13,791 nt of DNA from an uncultured Prevotella sp. (GCA_934190685.1 CAKPTK010000061.1:1-13791), one strand, 5' to 3'. Counted from the first letter of the stretch, positions 1 through 6,242 are shown. Notes: generated by a model from the letters alone, not told the origin. A program made the numbers and translations.

Positions 1-1926
1 CTCATAGTCCGTGAGGTATGCAAGTGCTGTGGCGCTGGCGTCTCCGCTTACATCATTATATTTCTTGAAGTTGGTGGCTTGGGAGATGATGATGGTCGCA
101 TGGGTGGCACCTTCAATCTGCAGTTGTGGAGCATTGGTGGCAGCGCCGCAAGTGCCTTGGGCGTAGACTTGCGTCTTTCCGTTTTTGATTGTTCCGTCGC
201 AGTCCAACACACGGACATAGGTGCAAAGATTGAGCACATTGCTTACATTCTCACACTTGTCGCGGGCTGGGCCCATCGTGGCTTTGATTGTATGATTGTC
301 ATAGAGGGTGTTGGTCAGGAGCTTCTCGATGTTCGACTTGTTGCAACCTGTATAGCAAACATTGAAGTTGAGTTTGCCGGTTTGGTCAGCCTCGAGACGC
401 ACTACCGTCACATTGTCTTTAAAAGAGGTGAAGACTGTACGTTTGTAACCGACACCGCCTACATGATAGTCCACATGGCTGGTGGCGGTGTTCATGTCAA
501 GATAGCGGACATAGCCTTGAGCATCCACAGCGCCGCTGGTCTGTGCCGGTTCCATGTCGTCAAAGCGCTGGCCGGGGAATCCCAAGAGCACCACTCCCGC
601 CGCACGATAAGAGGCTCCGTGCGAACCTTGCGACATCCAATTCTTGACAGCGAGGTCTTGTACTGAAGCATAGTCCTTAGCGAAGATGCCATCTTGCACC
701 TGTTCAAGTACATTCTTCGCATTCGCATTGTAGTTGGTGTTCGGTCCTTGATCCCAGAAAGTGTCCTCGTTGAGTTGCAAGGTGTCACACGCCACGCCTC
801 CCGAGTGCATCACACCCAGACGGCCATTGCCCAATGGCAACGCTTCTTCCCAGAAGTTGGCTGGCTTGTTATACCACAGATGGTTCTTGCTCTCAATGGT
901 CGGTGCCTTGATGGGGTCGGTGTCCGCTGTGGTAAAGGTGAACTTCACCGCTTCCGTGTTCACGTTGCCAGCAAGGTCGGAAACGCTCTTGGAGGGCAGT
1001 TCGAAACAATAGTCGCTGCTCTTGTCCAATCCGTTGTAGGTGAAACGCGCCACATTGCCCGTCACTACAGGAACGATATTGGTCACTGTATGGGTTGCCA
1101 GGTTGGTGAGTTTACCCTTGACCGAAGAGCCTATGTTGATGGCCTCATCATAGGTAAGCACCACTTTTCCACTTGTAACCACCCCCTTCTCTTGATTGCC
1201 TGGACGTGTGCTTTTGAGCACAGGAGCCTGATGGTCGTCGGCAAGGACATTGAAATATTTGAGATTGTAGTTGCTGTTCTTCGTCGCGCTCTTGACCAGA
1301 ATGCGCACGATGACTTTTTCCTTGTTGTCGGCAGAGAGGCTGTACTTTCCTTCAATATAGGTGTTCCAATGACTTCCTGCCACATAGTCTGAGAGTGTTT
1401 TCCAGGTTGTTCCGCCATCGACAGAATAGACTACGCCAAAGTGAGTGGAACTGCTGGAGCCGTCACCAATAGAGAAATTGATGTTCACATTGTTAAGATT
1501 GGTGGTGGGGAAATTCACCTCGAAATATTGGTCGTGCTTGCTGCCGTCGGAATAGTCGGCAGGAGCGGTGAACTTGTCGGTAGAAGCAGTGTTCAAACGG
1601 AGCAAATAGCTGTCCTTGCTCTGCTTCACTTCCCATTTGCCGTCGCTGGTCTTCAGCGTGAGCTGATAGGCCGATTGCACACCGGCGCAAGTGTTCGGTA
1701 AGAAAATGGGTTGCTTGGTCTTCCAAGCAACATTGGACAGAGACTGCCATCCACTCCCGTCAGGAGTATAGGTGATGACAGAACCTGTGCCCTCCGCGTC
1801 CCATCCTTCGGAGAAAATCCAGGACGCCACCGCCGATTGTTGGGCGGCACTAACGGTTCCCTGCATGGCAAATAGCGCCAACAACAGAACCGCCAGTTGA
1901 CGTAAAGAAGTCGTCAGTTTGTTCAT
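1..1926 (-). CDS. GH95-family alpha-L-fucosidase, secreted, 3'-truncated by the window edge
   Basis: The frame is open for 642 codons from the ATG at 1926 to the left edge, so the C-terminus is missing. A signal peptide is clear (MNKLTTSLRQ, hydrophobic LAVLLLALFAMQG, cleavage near TVSA|AQ, residue 27). Residues about 28-230 form a beta-rich module I cannot name. About 232-348 resemble a bacterial Ig-like Big_5 domain (DDHQAPVLKSTRPGNQ... ending VKFTFTTAD). From about 350 the GH95 N-terminal beta-domain starts: WYNKPANFWEEALPLGNGRLG and LQLNEDTFWDQGPN match the family signature, in which an alpha-1,2-L-fucosidase (some members galactosidase) hydrolyses terminal fucose by inversion. The catalytic (alpha/alpha)6 barrel is beyond the edge, so activity cannot be judged. 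The protein is exported to the periplasm or beyond. A TACTTTTG promoter box lies about 50 nt upstream. Family call is firm; exact linkage specificity is unknown. Confidence 0.88.
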   Translation of the reverse strand, partial: MNKLTTSLRQLAVLLLALFAMQGTVSAAQQSAVASWIFSEGWDAEGTGSVITYTPDGSGWQSLSNVAWKTKQPIFLPNTCAGVQSAYQLTLKTSDGKWEVKQSKDSYLLRLNTASTDKFTAPADYSDGSKHDQYFEVNFPTTNLNNVNINFSIGDGSSSSTHFGVVYSVDGGTTWKTLSDYVAGSHWNTYIEGKYSLSADNKEKVIVRILVKSATKNSNYNLKYFNVLADDHQAPVLKSTRPGNQEKGVVTSGKVVLTYDEAINIGSSVKGKLTNLATHTVTNIVPVVTGNVARFTYNGLDKSSDYCFELPSKSVSDLAGNVNTEAVKFTFTTADTDPIKAPTIESKNHLWYNKPANFWEEALPLGNGRLGVMHSGGVACDTLQLNEDTFWDQGPNTNYNANAKNVLEQVQDGIFAKDYASVQDLAVKNWMSQGSHGASYRAAGVVLLGFPGQRFDDMEPAQTSGAVDAQGYVRYLDMNTATSHVDYHVGGVGYKRTVFTSFKDNVTVVRLEADQTGKLNFNVCYTGCNKSNIEKLLTNTLYDNHTIKATMGPARDKCENVSNVLNLCTYVRVLDCDGTIKNGKTQVYAQGTCGAATNAPQLQIEGATHATIIISQATNFKKYNDVSGDASATALAYLTDYE

Positions 1927-1979
1927 AAATGTTACGTTTGATTGGGTTATACTTTTAGCATTATTGAAAAAATGTTCCG

Positions 1980-1987
1980 CAAAAGTA
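1980..1987 (-). promoter_or_regulatory. Bacteroidota -7 promoter box for the GH95 gene
   Basis: On the minus strand this reads TACTTTTG, matching TAnnTTTG, 53 nt before the ATG at 1926 and predicting a leader of roughly 45-50 nt. No TTTG lies at the expected 19-20 bp further upstream, so the -33 element is weak and the promoter may need an activator (inference). Confidence 0.55.
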
Positions 1988-2082
1988 GGAAAAAATCCTT
2001 GCGTTGTGTGTGGAATATCGTCCGCAAGACGTGCACAATCTTCTCAGTCTCAATGATAATCAATCAAAATGCGCCCAAACAA

Positions 2083-2120
2083 ACCTCACGGGGACTCTTG
2101 CGCCAACGCAAAAGTCCCCG
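2083..2120 (-). terminator. Strong stem-loop terminator after the transglutaminase-like gene
   Basis: A 14-bp inverted repeat, 2089-2102 with 2107-2120, encloses a 4-nt loop. It begins 6 nt past the stop codon (2127-2129) of the minus-strand gene. The single imperfect position is a C/A mismatch in plus-strand RNA but a G-U wobble in minus-strand RNA, which favours function on the minus strand. The following T-run is poor (TGAGGTTTGTTTG). It separates this gene from the GH95 gene, which has its own promoter. Confidence 0.8.
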
Positions 2121-2126
2121 TTGTTT

Positions 2127-4742
2127 TTATAATTGCCTCAACACTTTCTCCATTTGTTCTCCCAAGCCAATGGTATAACCTTGGGAAAGAAACACTACAC
2201 GGTTGAAGGTGTCGGCGATGAAAAAAATCGGTAGCTGACGTGCGTTGACCAACTTCATGTTGGCGGCTATCTGCTGACGGATAGCGCCGTCTGTATCGAT
2301 GCCATAGACTACCGTAGAGGGCAATCCGGCAAAATCTTCCTTGTGGAACTTCTTGGCATCTGCCTCGCTCTCGAACAACAGCAGCACAGGACGGTTCCAC
2401 TTTTCAAAAGCTTCCGCCACCTTGGCGATGTCACGAAGCGTGTGGTTGGTCGGCTCCTGCCCCACTCCGATGAGTCCGACCACGAAATAACCTCTTCCGG
2501 TTTGCGAAAGAATGGTCTTCTCCGCACCATTCACAGGGCGGAAGGTGCTCTCGGAGTTGAACGTTCCGATGACACACACATCGGTCTGGGAGGTACGCAT
2601 GGTCAAATCCACCATGACCGTGTCGTCGGGAGACACTTGGAACAGCCTTGACGAGGCCAGCACACTACCATTAGCCAGTCGGGTGCCAGTAGTGAGAAGA
2701 TAAACACCGGGATCCATGCTCACACCCCGGCTGAAATTCTTGCGCCATGTCGTGCCGTCTTCCGGATATTCGAGCAGCGTGGTGGTTCCGTCGGAATTGA
2801 TGCGGGTCAGCGTGAAATGGTAGTAGTATTTCGGATCGTCCACAGCTCCCTTGTCTTGATAGAGCAACTTCACCACACCCTTGCCTACCTGTGCACGGGC
2901 AACGCCGTCAAAGTCCACGTCTGTCCATACGCCGTTGTGACGATATTGAACCTTCTTGGTCACATAGTCCTCACGCGCCTCGATGTTGAGGCTGCGCGCC
3001 AAACTGACAAATAATATCTTGCGCGACCTGCGGTCGGTAAGACGGCTCTTCCATACCCCTACGGGGGTTTGGGCTATTTCCAGCGCCTGGGTGTCGGGAT
3101 TCAGACGGATATTCTTCCGGGTCCACGCCACAAGCAGCGAGGGATCGGCACGGAAGGCTTCCACCTGCTTCCGACTGAACACCTTGGAGAAATATTGCTT
3201 ATAGGGACGGATAATCATTTCATCCTCCACCCGGGGCGACAACTGGTCGCCATCAGCAAGATAACTGTCTTCCAATATCGACGTAGGCATATCGCGAAAA
3301 TCTTTGTCCGTGAGGGTAGCCAACAGTGACACCGCCCGCTTGAGATTGTCCCGATGACGCACCAGGAAGTCGAGAATCACCGCATGGTTTCCTCTCGCCT
3401 TCACCAAACATGGAGCCAACAATTCCGGCAACCCATGGTCAGCGAGTGCTTTGGCTGCCGTCTCCTTATTATAAAAGGTGGAAACATAAGCATTGCGAAT
3501 CGAATCCTCATGAGCCAAACGTGACTTGTTCTCGGAAATCTGCTCTGCCGTCACCTCGGGCATCACGGCTTTCTCTGGCGGCGGCACAATGTCGAACGCC
3601 AAATTCTCCGTCTTCGATTGTGCAGTCGCCGAATGGTCAAGACGGATGTCCACCACCTTGTTCTTGCCAAACGACACCTTGGCAAAGCCATATTTTCCGC
3701 CCGAAGAAGCCCACACGATCATGTCGCCCAAGCCGGCGGTCAAAGAGGTCGTGCCTTGCGCATCGGCATATTTGGTGACTACTGGACAATATTCGGCATA
3801 ATTGTAAATCTTAAAATCCACTCTTGCCCCCGGCACGGGTTTTCCGTCGGCGCTCACAATATGGAAGTCGATGCGGGCAGACTTGGCATAGTTGTCAATC
3901 AAGTTGATTTCTGTATAGTTGGACGTGCGCAGCAACACTTCCTCCGGTCCCCGATAGTCGCCGAAGGCCTTGGTGTGGGTGAGCATGGCACGGGACACAG
4001 GCGCATTGAACCACGCCAAATCGAGAACAGGCTCCGGCTCACAAGCTCCCAGAAAATGCCACTTTCCGTCTGCCCAAGCCTCCACCCAGGCATGGTTGTC
4101 GTCGGTATGCGCCCATCGTGGGGTGTACACTTGTCGGGCAGGGATGCCGACAGACCGCAGAGCCGCCACCAAGAACGTGCTTTCCTCACCGCAACGACCA
4201 AGAGCGGTTCGCATGGTGGCAAGAGGTGCCGAGGTGCGGGCGTCGGCAGGCTGATAGGTGACATGCTCATGGCACCAATGGTTGACTTCCAAGACAGCGT
4301 CCGTCATGCTCAGACCACGGACACGGTCTTTCAGAGCGCGATAGAAAACCATACGGGCGCTGTCGAGGTTCTCGTTGTTCACACGCAGGGGAAGGACGAA
4401 GTGACGGAACAACAACTCCGGCACCTTGCTTCCCCACACCATCTCCCGACGAGCCGCCAACGAGGCGCGCACATTGTCAAGGTAAAAAGCCGTGGAATAG
4501 TCGGTCACATCTGCTAAAGGCATGTAGGCGTAGAGAAACTTCAAGGCTTCCGCTTCTTCAGACGACGGATGCAACGACTTGACATCGTAGAATTCCTTTC
4601 CTACCAATGTCATCTTCTTTTCAAAAGTCCGCTCCACTTCGTTGCGGAAACTGTCATCCGTAATAAAGTGTGGGTTGGCAGCCAAAGCTCGCTGCCAACA
4701 AAACAAGAACAGCAAACTGCCCAATGTCAATAGTTTCTTCAT
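2127..4742 (-). CDS. Exported transglutaminase-like multidomain protein
   Basis: An 871-residue protein. I chose ATG 4742 over a longer in-frame start at 4841, because a promoter at 4783-4813 falls inside the longer version and MKKLLTLGSLLFLFCWQRALAA is a signal peptide. Residues about 150-250 are a transglutaminase/protease-like core: Cys184 in GRCGEES, VAALRSVGIPAR, and His217 in DDNHAWVEAW. The usual third acidic residue is not in its standard WxxxxDP setting; GACEPEP occupies the place, so Glu235 or Asp241 are only candidates. Residues about 289-370 resemble a carboxypeptidase-regulatory-like beta domain (SADGKPVPGARV). Residues about 560-612 look like a degraded second transglutaminase core. 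Residues about 735-871 look like a thioredoxin fold lacking CxxC. It probably acts in the periplasm or on the surface as a cysteine peptidase, amidase or crosslinker; the substrate is unknown. It is a monocistronic unit. Confidence 0.85.
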   Translation of the reverse strand: MKKLLTLGSLLFLFCWQRALAANPHFITDDSFRNEVERTFEKKMTLVGKEFYDVKSLHPSSEEAEALKFLYAYMPLADVTDYSTAFYLDNVRASLAARREMVWGSKVPELLFRHFVLPLRVNNENLDSARMVFYRALKDRVRGLSMTDAVLEVNHWCHEHVTYQPADARTSAPLATMRTALGRCGEESTFLVAALRSVGIPARQVYTPRWAHTDDNHAWVEAWADGKWHFLGACEPEPVLDLAWFNAPVSRAMLTHTKAFGDYRGPEEVLLRTSNYTEINLIDNYAKSARIDFHIVSADGKPVPGARVDFKIYNYAEYCPVVTKYADAQGTTSLTAGLGDMIVWASSGGKYGFAKVSFGKNKVVDIRLDHSATAQSKTENLAFDIVPPPEKAVMPEVTAEQISENKSRLAHEDSIRNAYVSTFYNKETAAKALADHGLPELLAPCLVKARGNHAVILDFLVRHRDNLKRAVSLLATLTDKDFRDMPTSILEDSYLADGDQLSPRVEDEMIIRPYKQYFSKVFSRKQVEAFRADPSLLVAWTRKNIRLNPDTQALEIAQTPVGVWKSRLTDRRSRKILFVSLARSLNIEAREDYVTKKVQYRHNGVWTDVDFDGVARAQVGKGVVKLLYQDKGAVDDPKYYYHFTLTRINSDGTTTLLEYPEDGTTWRKNFSRGVSMDPGVYLLTTGTRLANGSVLASSRLFQVSPDDTVMVDLTMRTSQTDVCVIGTFNSESTFRPVNGAEKTILSQTGRGYFVVGLIGVGQEPTNHTLRDIAKVAEAFEKWNRPVLLLFESEADAKKFHKEDFAGLPSTVVYGIDTDGAIRQQIAANMKLVNARQLPIFFIADTFNRVVFLSQGYTIGLGEQMEKVLRQL

Positions 4743-4782
4743 GCGATTTATTCTTTCCAATTGAAATGTCCTAATGTTTTCA

Positions 4783-4813
4783 CAAAGGTAGAACAAAACG
4801 GAGACACAGCAAA
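4783..4813 (-). promoter_or_regulatory. Promoter of the transglutaminase-like gene
   Basis: Reading the minus strand: TTTG (4813-4810), 19 bp, TACCTTTG (4790-4783). This is a near-perfect Bacteroidota promoter. It predicts a leader of about 35 nt before ATG 4742 and therefore decides that start codon. Confidence 0.8.
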
Positions 4814-4892
4814 GAATCAGACAGATTTTCTCTTGGCACAACAGGAAGAAAAGAGGCTTTTTGCATTTTATTGAAAAATTTTCGGCAAAACA

Positions 4893-4924
4893 TTTGGAGG
4901 ATTGGGAGAGAATGCGTACCTTTG
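4893..4924 (+). promoter_or_regulatory. Promoter of tRNA-Pro
   Basis: TTTG (4893-4896), 20 bp, TACCTTTG (4917-4924), ending about 31 nt before the mature tRNA. It is divergent from the transglutaminase-like gene promoter, about 80 bp away. Confidence 0.8.
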
Positions 4925-4955
4925 CACCCGCAATTCAGCAATAGCGTAATTGCAA

Positions 4956-5028
4956 CGGGGTGTAGCGCAGTTGGTAGCGTTCCTGGTTTGGGACCAGGCT
5001 GTCGCAGGTTCGAGTCCTGTCACCCCGA
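4956..5028 (+). tRNA. tRNA-Pro (anticodon TGG)
   Basis: The cloverleaf is complete. Acceptor CGGGGTG pairs with CACCCCG. The D-arm has GCGCAGTTGGTAGCG. The anticodon stem CCTGG/CCAGG has loop TTTGGGA, giving anticodon TGG. The T-arm is CAGGTTCGAGTCCTG. Discriminator A is at 5028. CCA is not encoded (the next bases are CA), so it must be added after transcription. Confidence 0.96.
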
Positions 5029-5030
5029 CA

Positions 5031-5064
5031 AAGGTGAATCTCCAAGAGGTTCACCTTTTCTTTT
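5031..5064 (+). terminator. Terminator of tRNA-Pro
   Basis: AAGGTGAATC (5031-5040) pairs with GGTTCACCTT (5048-5057, one T-G wobble) around a 7-nt loop, followed by TTCTTTTAT. It begins 3 nt after the tRNA discriminator base. Confidence 0.85.
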
Positions 5065-5145
5065 ATCTACACCTTCTGTAGTTAAGATGTGTTAAACAGA
5101 ATATGAAAAGCGATTGTTTGTTTTTCCCGTTCAAAAAATATTTAC

Positions 5146-5153
5146 TACCTTTG
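5146..5153 (+). promoter_or_regulatory. -7 promoter box of the tRNA-Thr/tRNA-Gly unit
   Basis: TACCTTTG matches TAnnTTTG. The nearest TTTG (5117-5120) is 25 bp upstream, further than the usual 19-20; a T-rich stretch at 5120-5125 is the alternative -33 element. It leaves a leader of about 60 nt before the mature tRNA-Thr. Confidence 0.65.
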
Positions 5154-5217
5154 CAACGCTTTAGAAGGTTAGTATTCTTCTTTCCGAACTAAAGCACTCA
5201 TGCAAGAATGGGGTTAA

Positions 5218-5293
5218 GCCGATATGGCTCAGTTGGTAGAGCAATTCATTCGTAATGAATAGGTCCCCGGTTCGAGCCCGGGTATCGGCTCCA
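5218..5293 (+). tRNA. tRNA-Thr (anticodon CGT)
   Basis: Acceptor GCCGATA pairs with TATCGGC. The D-arm has GCTCAGTTGGTAGAGC. Anticodon stem ATTCA/TGAAT with loop TTCGTAA gives anticodon CGT. The T-arm is CCCGGTTCGAGCCCGGG. Discriminator T is at 5290, and CCA is encoded at 5291-5293, unlike the other three tRNA genes here. It is the first gene of a tandem with tRNA-Gly, 18 nt apart. Confidence 0.96.
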
Positions 5294-5311
5294 TTCGTCG
5301 CTATTGAGCAT

Positions 5312-5384
5312 GCGATAATAGCTCAGTTGGTAGAGCGTTGGCTTCCCAAGCCGAAGGTCACGGGTTCGAGCCCCGCTTATCGCT
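5312..5384 (+). tRNA. tRNA-Gly (anticodon CCC)
   Basis: Acceptor GCGATAA pairs with TTATCGC. The D-arm is GCTCAGTTGGTAGAGC. Anticodon stem TTGGC/GCCGA with loop TTCCCAA gives anticodon CCC. The T-arm is CGGGTTCGAGCCCCG. Discriminator T is at 5384 and CCA is not encoded (CAA follows). It has no promoter of its own and is presumably cut from the tRNA-Thr transcript. Confidence 0.95.
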
Positions 5385-5415
5385 CAAAAATTCTTCCCTT
5401 TCTTTTCCTTCCTTC

Positions 5416-5442
5416 AAATTGTCACTTCGACAATTTTTATTT
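5416..5442 (+). terminator. Terminator of the tRNA-Thr/tRNA-Gly unit
   Basis: AAATTGTC (5416-5423), loop ACTTC, GACAATTT (5429-5436), then TTATTTAG. The stem is AT-rich but perfect, 32 nt after tRNA-Gly. Confidence 0.7.
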
Positions 5443-5517
5443 AGAATCATCACTCAACATATCTCCATGTATTCCACCAGAGTAAATGAACAAAAGACAG
5501 ACCCTCTTGTTGTGATT

Positions 5518-5722
5518 TTATTTTACAAATCTTTCTAACGTTTGTCTGTCGACAGACTCGTCACAAACTACTATGCAGGTTAGTAGTGGAAAACAGGCGG
5601 ACTAAGCAATTTTTCACCACGGTGAAAATTCCGTTAGTGGCACACTAACGCCTCGCTAATGGCACACTAACAAATTGAGAGAGGACTAGAAGTTTTTCTT
5701 GCATACGAAATTATTTTACAAA
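5518..5722. repeat. Palindrome cluster flanked by 12-bp direct repeats
   Basis: TTATTTTACAAA occurs at 5518-5529 and again at 5711-5722. Between them are GTCTGTCGACAGAC (perfect palindrome, 5544-5557), ACTACT/AGTAGT (5567-5572, 5582-5587), TTTTCACC-AC-GGTGAAAA (5611-5628) and GTTAGT/ACTAAC (5633-5638, 5644-5649). A REP/MITE-like non-autonomous repeat or a clustered regulatory region are both possible; the AT-rich 12-mer could also recur by chance. Confidence 0.45.
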
Positions 5723-5772
5723 GCATTACGAATTTCAGACCTCTTGACGTCCAAAAACTTCGAAAAAAAAAC

Positions 5773-5876
5773 AATGTATGATGTGTAGGATAATGTATGA
5801 TTTATGTAGGATCATACATTCATTATACAGTCTAATAATCAGATAGTTACATTCATTTTGTGTAGGAATGTATGAT
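5773..5876. repeat. Iterated AATGTATGAT / TGTAGGA motif array
   Basis: AATGTATGAT appears at 5773-5782, 5792-5801 and 5867-5876, and inverted as ATCATACATT at 5811-5820. TGTAGGA accompanies it at 5784-5790, 5805-5811 and 5861-5867. TACATTCATT appears at 5815-5824 and 5848-5857. The 5792-5820 part can form a 10-bp hairpin with a 9-nt loop. The spacing is irregular, so it is not a CRISPR. Confidence 0.6.
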
Positions 5877-5962
5877 TTTTCCTCAAAAACAACTTTTCTC
5901 GCGCGTGTGCGTGCGCGTAAAAACACAACATCCTATGCCAGTGGAGATTTCACAAACTGCCT

Positions 5963-6003
5963 AAAAACAAGAATTCCTGCAAATCTTTCGACTTGCAGGA
6001 ATT
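5963..6003 (-). terminator. Terminator of tRNA-His
   Basis: AATTCCTGCAA (5972-5982) and TTGCAGGAATT (5993-6003) form an 11-bp perfect stem with a 10-nt loop. On the minus strand it is followed by CTTGTTTTTAG, a good T-tract. It starts 7 nt past the tRNA 3' end. Confidence 0.85.
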
Positions 6004-6009
6004 TTCTTG

Positions 6010-6083
6010 GGTGGAAGGTGGGACTCGAACCCACGACATTCAGAACCACAATCTGACGCTCTAACCAACTGAACTACTCCCAC
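6010..6083 (-). tRNA. tRNA-His (anticodon GTG)
   Basis: On the minus strand the acceptor GTGGGAG pairs with CTTCCAC (one G-U). The D-arm has GTTCAGTTGGTTAGAGC. Anticodon stem TCAGA/TCTGA with loop TTGTGGT gives anticodon GTG. The T-arm is GTGGGTTCGAGTCCCAC. The base before the acceptor (6084) is G on this strand and the discriminator (6010) is C, giving the G-1:C73 pair typical of tRNA-His. CCA is not fully encoded. Confidence 0.96.
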
Positions 6084-6122
6084 CATGTTTGTAGCTTTGC
6101 GGTTATTTCTTTAAAGCGAGTG

Positions 6123-6154
6123 CAAAGGTAGTGGTTTTATTTTATACCTCCAAA
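6123..6154 (-). promoter_or_regulatory. Promoter of tRNA-His
   Basis: On the minus strand: TTTG (6154-6151), 20 bp, TACCTTTG (6130-6123). It gives a leader of about 35 nt. It lies about 90 bp downstream of the GH29 stop codon on the same strand. Confidence 0.8.
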
Positions 6155-6242
6155 CTTTTTCTCCACTTTTTTCATATTTTCTTCAAAATGCCCATAAAAG
6201 GTATCCATGTTATATATAATTAAGGTGAAAGAAAGGAGCCAA

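Larger units (their letters stand above)
5443..5962. other. Gene-free, repeat-rich intergenic stretch between tRNA-Gly and tRNA-His
   Basis: About 520 bp in which I find no credible coding region. Short open frames have no family likeness and one runs antisense into tRNA-His. It holds a 12-bp direct repeat (5518-5529, 5711-5722), a 14-bp palindrome (5544-5557), inverted repeats at 5567-5587, 5611-5628 and 5633-5649, a repeated TGGCACACTAAC (5638-5649, 5660-5671), three direct and one inverted copy of AATGTATGAT (5773-5876), and a 20-nt alternating pyrimidine-purine tract (5900-5919). None is explained by the flanking genes. Confidence 0.7.

Noticed and set aside
79..1392. Long plus-strand open frames (79-666 and 694-1392)
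   Set aside because: They lie opposite the GH95 gene, whose minus-strand frame has a signal peptide and family motifs throughout. The plus frames show no recognisable domain and no promoter.
3618..4517. A 299-codon plus-strand frame
   Set aside because: It is antisense to the transglutaminase-like gene and its product is low-complexity without family likeness. The high GC at third positions of the true gene explains the lack of stops.
5312..5722. Integrated element using tRNA-Gly as attachment site
   Set aside because: No second copy of the tRNA-Gly 3' end is seen in the window and there is no integrase gene, so there is no support for an integrated island.
5773..5876. CRISPR array
   Set aside because: The repeat unit is only 10 bp, spacing is irregular, one copy is inverted, and no cas gene is present.
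5735..6056. Two small open frames (minus 5735-5926, plus 5868-6056)
   Set aside because: Both cross the repeat array and Z-prone tract. The plus frame ends in GLEPTTFRTTI, a common artefact of reading antisense through a tRNA gene.
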